The notes under the pieces are model-generated. The model searched no databases and was not told where the DNA came from. It worked only from the letters and a program-made list of their open reading frames with translations. Shown here piece by piece: positions 1-10,696 of a DNA stretch of 64,000 nt. Location: the NCBI GenBank assembly GCA_013176395.1, contig JABMLP010000010.1, positions 1,426,001-1,490,000 of the forward strand. The letters are read 5' to 3'. Origin of the DNA: Venturia oleaginea (taxonomy: Eukaryota; Ascomycota; Dothideomycetes; Venturiales; Venturiaceae). A program made the position numbers and the translations under genes. The stretch's first letter is position 1, and each line of letters starts with the position of its first letter.

Positions 1-42
1 TAGATGGCCTGACAGGTATGGAGTTTCTGTTGGGGAAGAGCA

Positions 43-443
43 TCAAGGGTGATGGTCGGGATGTTGAGAATTCTGGTTCACAAAGGTGATTTCTATCATG
101 TTTGGATTCTTGGCTGGAAGGGCGATTGGTTGGGGAGAGATTCCGCCAAAGTTGAACACTCCGTTCGCATTCGTGGTTGCTGGAGTAGAAGGGGCTTGAG
201 GTACACCGTTCGTGATGCAGGGTAGGGAGGATTGCCACCAGAGGCCGGAGCTTGGGTTGCTTGCGGAGGAGTAAGTCCCTAAACGAGTTCAGGGGCTGCA
301 GAGCCATCAGCATGGAATATGTCTAGGCCGTTATCTTGACAGAAAATTTCCACAAAGGCAATAGCAGCTTTTGGGTCGTCCTTTGGTGTGAGGTGGTGTC
401 GAGCAAGAATCTGCTGAATCTGCTTCCGTCGCTGCGTCGTTGA
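43..443 (-). pseudogene. Frameshifted relic of an unrecognised protein-coding gene
   Basis: Two adjacent reading frames on the minus strand both look protein-coding, but neither has a start codon and they are out of frame with each other. The first runs from about 443 to a TAG at 279-281 and includes the peptides RRKQIQQILARHH and AIAFVEIFCQDNGLD. The second, entered at about 290 and ending with TGA at 43-45, includes SNPSSGLWWQSSLPCITNG and NGVFNFGGISPQPIALP. No GT...AG pair joins them, so an indel is the simplest explanation. The 5' part is missing, because the first frame meets TGA at 444-446. I do not recognise the family. It could also be two exons of a gene whose middle is misassembled. 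It lies in a repeat-rich, gene-poor stretch, which fits decay. Confidence 0.45.
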
Positions 444-918
444 TCATTTGATGAGTCTTGGCGGTGAACTATGCGCGAATTGTTGAGGTCAGGTGGAAAA
501 GGGAAAGACAAGAGGATATAATGGAATGGGATTGTAACAACTCTTGAGTGTGATTATGTACAAGATAAAGTTGATTCTCGAGCATTTTCAACAGACTTTT
601 TCTCAAGGCTGAGGATTTACCAGGTGTCAATTCTGAGAGAGTCTATACCCTTTGCTTCGCCAAACGTTCCAAGTGGTTCTTCTCCAGTGGAAACTTGGAT
701 TAACAATCATGGTTATAGAAAAGTGAGATAGTAGGAGTAGAAGTCGTATTGTCGAACAAAGGCGCATGGCTGCATTATATCAAGCACGCTAGCACTGGCG
801 CCCGATTGGCCTTCGTATTGCGCTTTCCAGGTGCTTGAGGTCGTGCTCAGTTTTGTTCCAATTGAAAAATAGGGACCAAGAAGAACAGTACTAGGAGTAT
901 GCAGAGGCCTATTTTATT
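444..918. other. Intergenic, no supported gene
   Basis: Only short, compositionally unremarkable reading frames are present. No RNA gene or clear promoter seen. Confidence 0.5.
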
Positions 919-1057
919 CGACTTACTCTGGTTTTAGCCAATTAACACCCTTCAATTACTATGGTAAGATAGGATGTTTTCAAAGCTTACCATGTACTCC
1001 TCGTGACATTTGATCGTCCGATCGCCCTCTTGGCTTCTCATAACTTGAACTGGATTC
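919..1057 (+). repeat. Dispersed repeat, copy 1 (partner at 63221-63359)
   Basis: Two blocks match the far end of the window in the same orientation. The first begins CGACTTACTCTGGTTTTAGC and matches 25 bases with one mismatch. The second begins TTTGATCGTCCGATCGCCCT and matches about 49 bases with about five mismatches. The sequence between the blocks is not conserved but is of similar length. No coding capacity is shared. It is probably an old repeat-family member; its class is unknown. Confidence 0.65.
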
Positions 1058-1404
1058 AACGAAAAGTGATGTCAATTATTTACTTGTACTCTTCCTCGCT
1101 TCTCGCTGCCGTAGTGCACACGAAACCAGGTCGATTTTTCGCGTTCCAGCCTGGTTGCGAATCTGTTTTTTTCAACACCACAACGACTAAACTAAATTCT
1201 AGAAAGCTGTGGGGCTATCGAGATAGCAATCGTTGGGGCTAAGAATAACTTTGGAGAATAAAGATGTTAGAAATTGGGGTTACTTGGAATGTGTCAAGAA
1301 GCGGCCGTCTTTGGTGCAAGTACTATAGTATATCACGGTCAAAGTCGTACACCGGGTTTCCCGACTCTACCCTTGGTTCCCGCGAGAGCGAGCGAGGGTA
1401 AGTC

Positions 1405-1454
1405 TCGAAGAAGTAGTGGCTAAGCTTTCTATAGCTTAGCGATTACTTCTTCGA
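1405..1454. repeat. 50-bp near-perfect inverted repeat
   Basis: The two 25-nt halves are reverse complements apart from a few bases near the centre (outer arm TCGAAGAAGTA, inner arm GCTAAGCT). This would form a long hairpin. It may be a degenerate MITE or transposon end. No flanking duplication is obvious. Confidence 0.6.
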
Positions 1455-1614
1455 GCAATGCATTGCCATATACAGGGAGGCCTGATCTACTAGCGCGCGT
1501 CCATCTTGTTTCCACTTTTTGATTGGTATTTCCAATTTCCAATTCTTTGTCCTTAAATGTTTATAATTCAGGGACTCGGTAATCGTCTCTATCGGGCTGG
1601 CGTGTACTTTGTAT

Positions 1615-1902
1615 TCGGATAGATGGGTTTCCGGACACCCCAGCCGAAAATCGCGGTTTTTGGTGAAGAATCACAAGCTTAATACGACTTCTCTCAGCCA
1701 CCTTTGCTTATAAAGCTCTGAAATATATTTAGTACAACTTGAGAAGCTCTATCCGACTTTCCCATCGATGTAGTTTCTGAATCACCATCGTCGTGAGGAG
1801 GAAGTGGGGAAGAAATATTGAAAAAAGAGGGAAAGTCCCGAAAGTTTCAGGGGAGGGCCGTGGTTTCTGGGAGAGCTGCTGGCCGGAAACCCATCTATCC
1901 GA
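1615..1902. mobile_element. MITE-like element with 20-bp terminal inverted repeats
   Basis: TCGGATAGATGGGTTTCCGG at 1615-1634 is repeated as its exact reverse complement at 1883-1902, enclosing 248 bp without coding capacity. Perfect 20-bp inverted repeats at this spacing fit a small non-autonomous DNA transposon. A clean target-site duplication was not found, so the true ends may lie slightly outside. Confidence 0.5.
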
Positions 1903-2386
1903 CTCGTATCTTTCAACAGCCGTGCGCCAATCATTTCTTGGGTTCCTGCCGAATATCCAATCACGAGCGAATATAGGCCTCAAGGGGGCTGTTTCACCAA
2001 ATAGTAATGTCGGATCTAGAGACTTACCGCATATTCCTTGCAAAGTCGTACACTAACGGGGGTTAAGATAAAGCGTGCGAGAGTCGAGCGCAACTATAAT
2101 TTGTATGGAGAAAATGATAGAGTGGGGATACTTACATTTAATCGTTTACAGCCCCGTACAACTTGGTTAAGCCTGGCACGGAATCTAGCGTATCCGGGTT
2201 ACAAAACGTTAGGACAAACATAATTCGATCGGTTGGGGCAAGGGAGCCTTTCCGAAGTTCGCTTCCTCGGGTAATCCCTTGAGTTTAGATCCGACCTCGT
2301 TTGCGCCTATAAGTAATGTTGGAGCCTATCTGCTTCAAGGTATTACCATTAATTCTACCGCCCTCCCAGCAGGCTCCTCTGATAAG
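1903..2386. other. Upstream region of the P450 gene
   Basis: No supported gene. It presumably contains the promoter of the downstream P450. A reading frame runs into the P450 start from 2279, but ATG 2387 gives the expected short N-terminal membrane anchor. Confidence 0.45.
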
Positions 2387-4202
2387 ATGGCTATATCATC
2401 CATGTTGCAGAGCGCCATTTCTTGGCGAAATTTGCTCGTTACCACACTGTTCATACCTTCTATTGTTCGTGGTTTAGCTATTGCTCTAGATTTTGGATAC
2501 AAAGACTAACAGTTCCTTTAGGTGATATCCTACATCATAGTTAAGGCTATTTACAACCTCTATTTCCATCCCCTTAGCAAGTTCCCTGGACCAAAGCTTG
2601 CTGCTGCCAATGAGTTCTACACGTCATGGTGGACGATAACGGGTCGACGACATCATCTTGATGCTAAAGTACATGCGGAATATGGCGAAGTCGTTCGAAT
2701 AAGACCAAACCATTTATCCTTCACCCACCCTGATGCTTGGAGGGACATTTTTATGCATAAACAGGTACGCCGCGCATGGAACACATTTTATAATTAAAAG
2801 ATCGCTAATATATCTTCGATAACAGGGTCAACCTCAATTCCCTAAAGCCAAACCGCCTATTGAAATGCCAGAGCCTGCAGCACACGACATTATCGATGCG
2901 CCAAATGACGTTCATGCGAGACAGAGAAAGGCACTCAGCCATGGTTTCTCAGAGCGAGCAGTAAGCTAGCTAGCTTTGAACTGTTGATATGGATTCTTTA
3001 CTGACAATTTGTGCAGCTTCGGGAGCAAGAACCCCTGATATCATCCCATATCGACCTCTTGATCTCCAACATGAGAGAAGACGCGAGAGCCAACCGTCCC
3101 GTCGACATGGTCCAGACCCTGACCTGGGCTGCCTTCGATATAGTCGGCGAACTATCTTTCGCTCACACATTTGACGCACTGAAGAACCGGACCACCCACC
3201 CCTGGATCGCTCGATTTCTCAACAGTCTCAAAGCGGGTACAATTATATCGGAATTAGGCCGCATCCCTGGCTTTCAAAAGGTATTCTTCAATATCAGAAA
3301 TCCGGCTCAGCAGAGAGGTGATGATGAGGTACTGAACAAATATGGTCACAAAAGAATAGAGGAGAGAATTGCGATGGGCAACTTTGATCGTCCTGATTTT
3401 CTTGCAAAAGTTTTGACGCAGAACGAGAAGAGAGAGGACGGCTCCAATTTGTCGATGGCGGAGATTCAAGCCACCTTCAACATCTTGATACTTGCAGGCT
3501 CGGACACGGTAGTGACTATCTTGTCAGGAACCTTTTACCTGTTGCAGAAATATCCAAGAGTTTTCAACAAATTGAAAGAGGAGGTGAGAGGTGCGTTTGC
3601 GAGTGAAAAGGACATTACTGTTATTGGGGTGAACAAGTTGACGTACTTGCTTGCTGTACTCGACGAGGGATTCAGGTTTTATCCCCCTGTTCCGATAGCA
3701 TTGTTGAGGGTAGCACCGAAGGGAGGAGCGACTATTTGTGGCCACTTTGTTCCGGAAGGAGTAAGTCTTGATACGCGCAGTTCCGTTGTCAGGAGTACTG
3801 CTAATGTGTTCACAGACCGTCGTGGGCATCCCTCAATTAGCAGCTTCCCAATCACCGCGAAATTTCGTCGAACCCAATTCCTTCATCCCAGAACGTTACA
3901 TGCCAGACCATGACCCTAAATTTGATGCGGACAGAAAGGCGGTCTCGCAGCCATTCTCCACTGGTCCGCGCAACTGTTTAGGAAGAAAGTGAGCTATACC
4001 CTCGAACATCATATTTCCCCTGATCTCCTACTGACGCCTCTTTCACAGTCTTGCGTATGCAGAGTTGAAATTGATTCTCGCTCGGATAGTATACAACTTT
4101 GACTTCACACTAGCGGACGCAACATCAGAATGGGAAGATCCGAAGGTGTATGGTCTATACCATAAGACACCGATGAGGGTCTTGTTGAAAGAACGGGTTT
4201 GA
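2387..4202 (+). CDS. Cytochrome P450 monooxygenase
   Basis: Six exons give about 509 residues, normal for a fungal microsomal P450: 2387-2464, 2522-2764, 2826-2960, 3017-3760, 3816-3988 and 4049-4202. The N-terminus is a single membrane anchor running into YNLYFHPLSKFPGPKLA, the proline hinge. Further on are the I-helix motif LAGSDT, the K-helix E-x-x-R (DEGFRFYP), the PERY motif and the haem-binding loop FSTGPRNCLGR, where Cys ligates the iron. A splice junction falls just after the haem Cys loop, restoring NLAYAELKLILAR. The enzyme should hydroxylate a small lipophilic substrate with electrons from NADPH-P450 reductase at the ER. The sequence resembles the CYP65-type clade (isotrichodermin hydroxylase-like), but I cannot assign a family or substrate. 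No backbone synthase lies nearby, so this is an orphan P450. All key residues are present. Confidence 0.93.
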
Positions 4203-6275
4203 GCTGGAGGAAGGGTAGAGTAACACCCTCCCCGTAGGATATTGGATCAAAATGATGTTGTCTTTCTTGTCTCTTATCTGTCGAGAATCGAGGCATGAAC
4301 TGGTCTGTGGAAATTGTCTACGCACGGGCTCCTGCATGCATCATGTTGTGCCTCTGCGGAATCCGATCCATCCATCATCCCAATCGCATACGAGTGTCCA
4401 AGATGTGACATTGAGCAGAATGTCTCTCGTGTGAGTCTGCGAGAGAGCGGAAGATGAATGACGCGCGCGAGAGCCGTGGACTACGCAGATCTCCTCGCCA
4501 GGTTGCACGTTAGGGTAGCGGTAGCACAACCCAGGACAGGGATCGGAAGCTAGAAAAATGAACACCCGATGACAAGAGTTGTGGAGGGAGCGATTCGACG
4601 CTGGAGTTTGCAAAAATCGTATCGAACATCAAATCCTTCTGCGACCACCTAATCCTGGGTGCATTGTTTGGCAGCAAGTTTCGGCTAGAAAGGTATCCGA
4701 TGCAAATTCAGCTTAGGAAAGGCGTGCCCTTGATGCTAACATCCGCGCCCAGCCCTACAGTATCGTTCAGGGTCTTCAGGCCCTGCAATCATCTGGTTCA
4801 TCCTCGGACTCTCACACGCCTTGTAATCGTAAATTATCTTCGTACCAGCAACAAGTCGCAACCATACCTAGATGGTAGATCACGGTACCTAACGTTCAAT
4901 GGAAGGCTCTAGAACTAAGCTTGTTGCTAAAAAGATAAGGAGATTCCTATTCTTAGGTAAAATTCTATCAAAAAGACGTTACTCAGGGGAGAATTTTTGG
5001 ATGGAAGCTGGATAATACGATTACGGAGCTTATACGAGTCCGAGGCACTAGTGAGTTTGGGCAATTACTGTGGGTAGCAGCAAGCTCTCCCAGTCCGATA
5101 TGCCAGGAGTCAATCCGAAAAGGCTGAAATTAGCCGTGATACTGCTGCCGTGACCTCCAAATAAGGGCTGCCTCTTCCTTAGGCCCGGAACAGGACCCTA
5201 TTTATTAAAATAGATATATACAAAGCATCCTCATTGCGAGGGTAGCCAGTACAACGGATGGACGATTGCGAAACCTAGTATCGTCCAACTCGTATCTGGA
5301 TTACGTAGATCGTCGGCTGAGTGAGGAGTATCAACGGAATCAACAGCATGGTGCTTACAACTTTGAACCGATCTCGTTCCAGAATCTCAATATAAGGCTC
5401 GGTTTCTCAAGAACAATCATGTAATTGCAGAAGCCTGATAGCGATATCGAGAGAGCGTCCAGACTTTTCCAGTCTCCCCCCAATGCGCGTCGTCACGAGC
5501 CCTCAAGGACAGATGCAAACCCTGCATCCATCCATCATTGAATATGAAGAAGATACTGCGGCGAAGGTACTGCGCCACGAGAAACACAGCTTCATCTGGA
5601 TCAGTTAGGTCGAGAAATAGTATCGTCTGGTGATTGAGCCTCGGATGACACCGAAATTCTCATTCAGCGACTGTTTTTGGATGGATTGGGTGGAATGAAT
5701 GCAGGGCCTCGACAGTTTGATTTCTCTAGGCCCATATCCTGGGAGTATACAATCTCGAAATGTCCTCCCTAGCTTATGTTGAAAGCTAAAAGATAGAGGC
5801 GCCACATTTGTAGTCGAGATGTTAGGAGAGAGGAGGGGAGAGGAGAGGATAGGAGAACTTTGAGTAAATTGTGATGGCGTTAGTATTAATAGTCCATCGC
5901 GTTTCATCATTAGTCAGTTTCACTGACCGGCTCCGCTGTTCAGAGCGAAAATTGAACCCCTAGTCGGTCAGTTAGGCAGTTCATGAGTGTTAAGGGATGG
6001 AATTCTTCTCCCTAGCTTATCCATGACTGGATTCTCAATTGTTCTCTTGTTATTCTGCAAGCTGTCATGTTCTATTTAAAGATACATTCTAGAAGGATCT
6101 ATTTGCAAGAGGAGGATTATATATACAAGCTATCCTTCCTGCACTTACACTCTCTTCTTTGTACTTAGATACTTAAAATACAAGCTGTCTTCCCTCACTT
6201 GCGAAACACCTTTGAGGGTTGAACTCTTACATAACCACACCGAGAGAAAGGAAAGTCTGTCCAACGTCCTCCATA
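4203..6275. other. About 2 kb intergenic, no supported gene
   Basis: Contains only short ORFs on both strands. A locally A/T-rich patch (about 5200-5225) and an AG-rich run (about 5821-5850) are visible. No RNA gene recognised. The last about 100 bp lead into the transposon at 6276. Confidence 0.5.
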
Positions 6276-8128
6276 TAACGTATTCCACCATCGAGCTGGT
6301 CAACCCATCGAGCGGGTCAGTTTATGCCAAGACCAGCTGCTCCCTTATCAACACAATATGTCTCAACAACAAAACGCGCAATCATCTAACAGAGAAGGCA
6401 GAATCCAGCTTGCCCTTTCTGCCTACAATACCCACCAATTCCGAAGCCTCCGGCGCGCTGCTGAGGCGTTTGATATACCTCCTTCAACATTAACTAGGCG
6501 ATATAACGGAATTACGTATCGCCTAGATACTCGCAACGCCCGACACAAGCTCACTACGACTGAAGAGCAGACAATTGTCCAATACATCCTCGACCTCGAT
6601 TCGCGAGGATTCGCGCCCCGGCTGTGTGAGGTAGCAGATATGGCGGATCAACTACTGGGTGTACGCGGTGGAGAGCCAGTAGGGAAAAACTGGGCTGAGA
6701 GGTTCATAACGCGCTCAGATGAGCTTAAGATGACCTTCAATCGAGCTAAGGATAGGCAGAGGATACTACAGGAAGATCCAGAGATTGTTGGCGCGTGGTT
6801 CAAGCTCGTTACAGACACCAAGGCAAAGTACGGTATCCACGACGAGGATACGCACAACTTTGACGAGATTGCCTTCCGGATGGGCGTTATTGGGTCAATG
6901 AAGGTCGTCACAGCTTCTGAAAGACGTACAAGGCCTAATTTAATCCAGCCAGGCGATCGCGAGTGGGTTACAGTTATCCAGAGCATCTGCGCCGCTGGGT
7001 ATGCGACCCCGCCCTTCATTATCTACAAAGGACGCGTTCATATCTCTGCGTGGTATGAGGAGGCAGATATACTACGGAATTGGAAGCTCTCGGTCTCTGA
7101 GAACGGCTGGACAAATAACGCGCTTGGTCTTGAGTGGTTGAAGCACTTTAACGCGTATACAAAGGCGCGGCAGGTGGGGGTTTACAGACTGCTTATTTTG
7201 GACGGCCATGAGAGCCATCTCAGCCAGGATTTCAAGGACTACTGCCTCGAAAACAAGATTATAACCCTCTGCATGCCATCGCACTCGTCGCATATACTCC
7301 AGCCCCTTGACGTGGTCTGCTTCTCGCCGTTGAAGCGCAAGTACTCCCAACGCGTCCGGGACTTGGCACGCCGACGCGTCTACCATATCAACAAGGAAGG
7401 CTTTTTCCCTGCCTTCAAAGACGCGTTTTTCGACGTGTTTACGAAAGAGAACTGTCAAAAGGCTTTTGAGGCAGTAGGGCTAGTCCCTATCGACGCGCAG
7501 GTGGTGTTGGATCGCCTTGAAGTACGGCTACGAACCCCGCCAGAAACCCATCTCCCAGAAACGCCGTGGCAGTCCAAGACTCCAAGTAATACTTATGAAT
7601 TTGGATCCCAATCCAAGCTCGTAAGCGAGTCTTTTACTCGGCCACCAGTTACTGCGCAGGCAGGCTTTTCCCAGCTTGTTAAGGGCGCTGAATTGATGCT
7701 GCACCAAAACGCTCTGCTTGTTGTGCGTAACCGCGAGCTTGAAGAGCAATTAGCAGTAACAACGAACCGAAAATGGCGCAAAAGGAAGTGGATCCAGCAA
7801 GGTGGTACTATTGAGTATGGGACTGCAGCAGCGCAGGTAGCTGCAGAGGCGTCTATAGCGCCTCAGGGATCAAAGAAGGCTCGTGGTAGTGGTGGTCAAG
7901 AAACAGCCCGACCAATTCAACGGCGCTGTAGGAACTGCGGCGCAGCTGGGCATAATGCGCGAACTTGTAAAAAAGATATCAAGATATCTTCTGAATCAGA
8001 TAGCAGCACGACGGACTTAGAATCTATTGTTGATAGCGATTAAATTGAAGAGTCGTAACATAAGTTGGTCGTGCCAAGCCTTTTTGACCCGCTCGATGGG
8101 TTGACCCGCTCGATGGTGGAATACGTTA
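6276..8128 (+). mobile_element. Complete pogo/Fot-type DNA transposon (Tc1/mariner superfamily)
   Basis: The element runs from ACGTATTCC after TA at 6276-6277 to GGAATACGT before TA at 8127-8128, and a further TA on each side leaves the exact end ambiguous by two bases. The terminal inverted repeats are about 42 bp with essentially one mismatch. Each contains a doubled sub-repeat of the form CATCGAGCGGGTCAACC. TA target duplication is the hallmark of the Tc1/mariner/pogo superfamily. One intact transposase occupies the interior. Intact ends plus an intact frame mean it could still be mobile, or was until recently. A shortened derivative of the same family lies at 22441-23190. Confidence 0.9.
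6358..8043 (+). CDS. Pogo-type DDE transposase with C-terminal zinc knuckle
   Basis: A 561-residue intact frame without introns. The N-terminus has a psq/CENP-B-type helix-turn-helix (about residues 15-55, AAEAFDIPPSTLTRRYNG), then a second CENP-B-like DNA-binding helix-turn-helix (about 65-140). The DDE_1 catalytic core follows, with aspartates visible at about 169 (HNFDE), 282 (LDGHESH) and 318 (QPLDV), the DDD arrangement of the pogo branch. After a predicted helical segment rich in Leu/Glu/Lys comes a CCHC zinc knuckle, CRNCGAAGHNARTC (about 527-540), and an acidic Ser-rich tail. It would bind its own terminal repeats and cut and paste the element into TA. The first catalytic block reads DEIAF where relatives usually read DETGF, a possible mild defect. 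Confidence 0.92.
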   Translation: MSQQQNAQSSNREGRIQLALSAYNTHQFRSLRRAAEAFDIPPSTLTRRYNGITYRLDTRNARHKLTTTEEQTIVQYILDLDSRGFAPRLCEVADMADQLLGVRGGEPVGKNWAERFITRSDELKMTFNRAKDRQRILQEDPEIVGAWFKLVTDTKAKYGIHDEDTHNFDEIAFRMGVIGSMKVVTASERRTRPNLIQPGDREWVTVIQSICAAGYATPPFIIYKGRVHISAWYEEADILRNWKLSVSENGWTNNALGLEWLKHFNAYTKARQVGVYRLLILDGHESHLSQDFKDYCLENKIITLCMPSHSSHILQPLDVVCFSPLKRKYSQRVRDLARRRVYHINKEGFFPAFKDAFFDVFTKENCQKAFEAVGLVPIDAQVVLDRLEVRLRTPPETHLPETPWQSKTPSNTYEFGSQSKLVSESFTRPPVTAQAGFSQLVKGAELMLHQNALLVVRNRELEEQLAVTTNRKWRKRKWIQQGGTIEYGTAAAQVAAEASIAPQGSKKARGSGGQETARPIQRRCRNCGAAGHNARTCKKDIKISSESDSSTTDLESIVDSD

Positions 8129-8458
8129 TACCGTTCTGGTTCTGGGTGCCAAGGTGCATTCCCACACCTCTTGGCTCTTCCCACACTTCCCACACTGTGG
8201 GCAATGCCAAGTGCAGTGGGAACTGTGGGAATATCACGTGACTCCTGCACGTACTTGTCACGGTACGACCGCGGACAAGTCCTTTCCGCCGTTGGGGTGG
8301 CCTCATGGCACGTGATCAAGGCAGAACCGGAGTTCTGCCGAGGAAAGGTTTTAAAGCCTACGTGGCTTCAACCAATTCGTAGCCCTTTGAGCTACGTCCT
8401 GTCGTTAAATCAGCCTGTTGGTTTGCCTGCCAGTTCGTATATAGCCTGTTGAATGATA
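8129..8458. other. Spacer between pogo element and solo LTR
   Basis: No gene. Contains purine/pyrimidine-skewed repeats of CCCACAC/TGTGGG and several CACGTG hexamers. No function inferred. Confidence 0.4.
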
Positions 8459-8860
8459 CCTGTTGTTACGGATACTGTCACGTGGAACGTTTAGTGACAT
8501 GTATGGCGCGTTTCCTTTGTGATTAGTAAGTTGTTACACGGGATCGGAAGGATCATGTGAACGCTCGAGCCTTGGCAAAGCGAGCGCTCGATTGCGAGCG
8601 CCACGAGCGCAGGATTTCTTAGGAGATGGATCTCTATATAACGGACGAGACTCTGCTCCCTCAGTGTCTCGTATCTTCACTCTCTAGTTACTTCGCTATT
8701 GCTTTTAGTTACTTAGCACAATTCACGACTCTTATATCTTGCAAGCTTCGCTTCACTTGTTTGATACGATATTGTCGCCCCGGACCACTTGAACTCTACT
8801 GTACGGATTAGCCAAATCCAGCTAGATTACTTTGAGTCATAGCCTCTGCGTAACACCTGT
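8459..8860. mobile_element. Solo LTR A of an LTR retrotransposon
   Basis: The LTR proper is 8464-8855 (392 bp). It begins TGTTACGG and ends GCGTAACA, the TG...CA ends being part of an 8-bp inverted match. It is flanked by an identical 5-bp duplication CCTGT at 8459-8463 and 8856-8860. Inside is a TATA-like CTATATAAC followed by a CT-rich stretch, as in an LTR promoter. No internal retroelement genes remain, so it arose by LTR-LTR recombination. Confidence 0.85.
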
Positions 8861-9251
8861 TCCTGCTGCTGCTCCTTCCTCCTGATACCCGAACCCGCCC
8901 CGTGACACCTCCACATCAGTCCTAACAACAACTTCTTGTTATCCAACTATCCTCTGCAAGTCCCGCTGTCCCTGCTCTTCGATCTTGAGGTGATCTGTAA
9001 CAGTAAGTTTTTAACAACGAATAAAAACCACCCTCTAGTAGGGTTTATCTACTAATTATCGGCTTTAGATCTTGTCGATTAGCTTACTAACTAATTAATA
9101 CTAATTAGAAAGTTGAAACTAGCCTAGGGCGTATAAGATTTAGTAGTATCTTAGTATGCGGTAATTATACGTAGAGTTCGTGGAGAGAGATGCACGAAAG
9201 TTTCCAAGTATTCGAGGATTCAAGGCGTAGATCGCGTGTCGAGAGGCTTTA

Positions 9252-9289
9252 CGTAGAGTTCGTAGCTAAATTCGGCTACAAACTCTACG
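9252..9289. repeat. Short hairpin, 15-bp arms
   Basis: CGTAGAGTTCGTAGC and GCTACAAACTCTACG are reverse complements with one mismatch around an 8-nt loop. It sits in AT-rich sequence between the two solo LTRs. Function unknown. Confidence 0.5.
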
Positions 9290-9311
9290 ACGAGAGATTT
9301 GTAGTTATACA

Positions 9312-9554
9312 ATTAGTGTCACGGGAGCAATAGAAGCAGTCGTAGATCACGTTGACAAATGATTAGCCGTGCTAGCTATAAGCGGGCGTGATAGAAGTCA
9401 ATGGTAGTATCGTTCTAAGGATCAAAACATTGCGTGAAGAATCTAAGTACAGGGAGGAATCGCAAGGTATATATGGGATTCCTTGGTTCGTGCGCTGAAG
9501 TCACGTGTATACCAGTTCATGGTAACATTCTCAGTGTCACTCCGTGACAATTAG
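9312..9554. mobile_element. Solo LTR B of a second LTR retrotransposon family
   Basis: The LTR proper is 9317-9549 (233 bp), beginning TGTCACGG and ending TCCGTGACA, with the 5-bp duplication ATTAG at 9312-9316 and 9550-9554. Its sequence and length differ from LTR A, so two families are represented. No internal domain remains. Confidence 0.85.
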
Positions 9555-10696
9555 CTGGTATTGAGTAGCCGCGCTGATTTTCTCGTAGACCTCGTAAAAT
9601 GGAATTTTCAGTATATTCTCGTATGAGCCCTTTAAGGACGCTCGCGAAAAAAGAGAGAAGACTTCTCTCGCGTTAAGAAAAGACTCTGTCTCATAGAAAA
9701 ATAGAAAGAGAAGACTCTACCTTCCTCTCGCGTATAACAATAGAAAAAAGATACTTTCCTTCTCTTTTATCAAACTCTTTTACTATAATGGAAAAATTAG
9801 CGGCTATTCCCCTAAGGTCGGAAATAGTTGGCGTAGGCGCTCGTTGGTGTAATTTTGGTTGGAATCTATAGGTACTCCGCGGGCGTTGGGTACTCCATAG
9901 TATTCGCCCTTTAAACGACTATAGGAATCCCGCACCAATTGCTAAACATGGTGAAATAAATCGATCGACTACCTTCATCTCACAAATACACCCTATCTCA
10001 AGGCCTTTATTCTTGGATGCTACTGTTCATTTGCCATTATTATAACTTCAATATCTCTTATCTGAAGACCGATATCCATAAATTTCTAGCAAAAAGGTTC
10101 CTTCGACATGTCAGAAATCTATCAACATCGATTTCGAGTGGGACATTATCATCTACCCAGATATCCTTCCGACTTTTGAGCGGGAGCACATAATCGCAAC
10201 AATGGAATGATATCTCACTGAGAAAAGTTTAGAAGATAAGTAAAAAGTGTCGAATTCCTCGTAGTCGAGCAGAAGGGCGCGAGGAATGTAACTACAAGCA
10301 TATTTGGTTCGTTGAAGAAACCTATGTGAAATCCCCCTGTCTCCAATCACCGAACGCGGCAAGTCAAATCTGAAGAATTGATATTGAGGGAATGTCCTTC
10401 TTGTACACCATCTTGTCAAATCCGTCCCTGTGCTGGCTGTGGAATAAATACCGATGCGCCATTTGAAAAAAAAATCCGACGCCTTTGCTCAAGTCCCGAA
10501 GATTCAAGGCCGCCAGATGTGCATGTATCTTTTCTTTTGTACAGAAATGAAAGGATAGAGAATAAAAGCTTAGATGTGAAATGATAGGGACGCGAAGATG
10601 TAATTAAATATTTGTGGGAGGTTGTGAAAGCAAAAGGGGAATAAGTAATACTCTACCAGTTGGAGCGTATTGTGCCGCTAGCGATGTTCCCCCAGA
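9555..10696. other. AT-rich, polypurine/polypyrimidine spacer
   Basis: 9640-9780 consists of alternating GA-rich and CT-rich tracts with a repeated CTCTCGCGT core. The rest carries no supported gene. It is probably degenerate transposon DNA. Confidence 0.4.

Noticed and set aside
2387..4202. P450 as part of a secondary-metabolite cluster
   Set aside because: No polyketide synthase, peptide synthetase, terpene enzyme, transporter or pathway regulator is nearby in the window.
8476..8907. Alternative LTR ends TGTCACG...CGTGACA near solo LTR A
   Set aside because: The flanking 5-mers differ, while the ends at 8464 and 8855 have a perfect CCTGT duplication.
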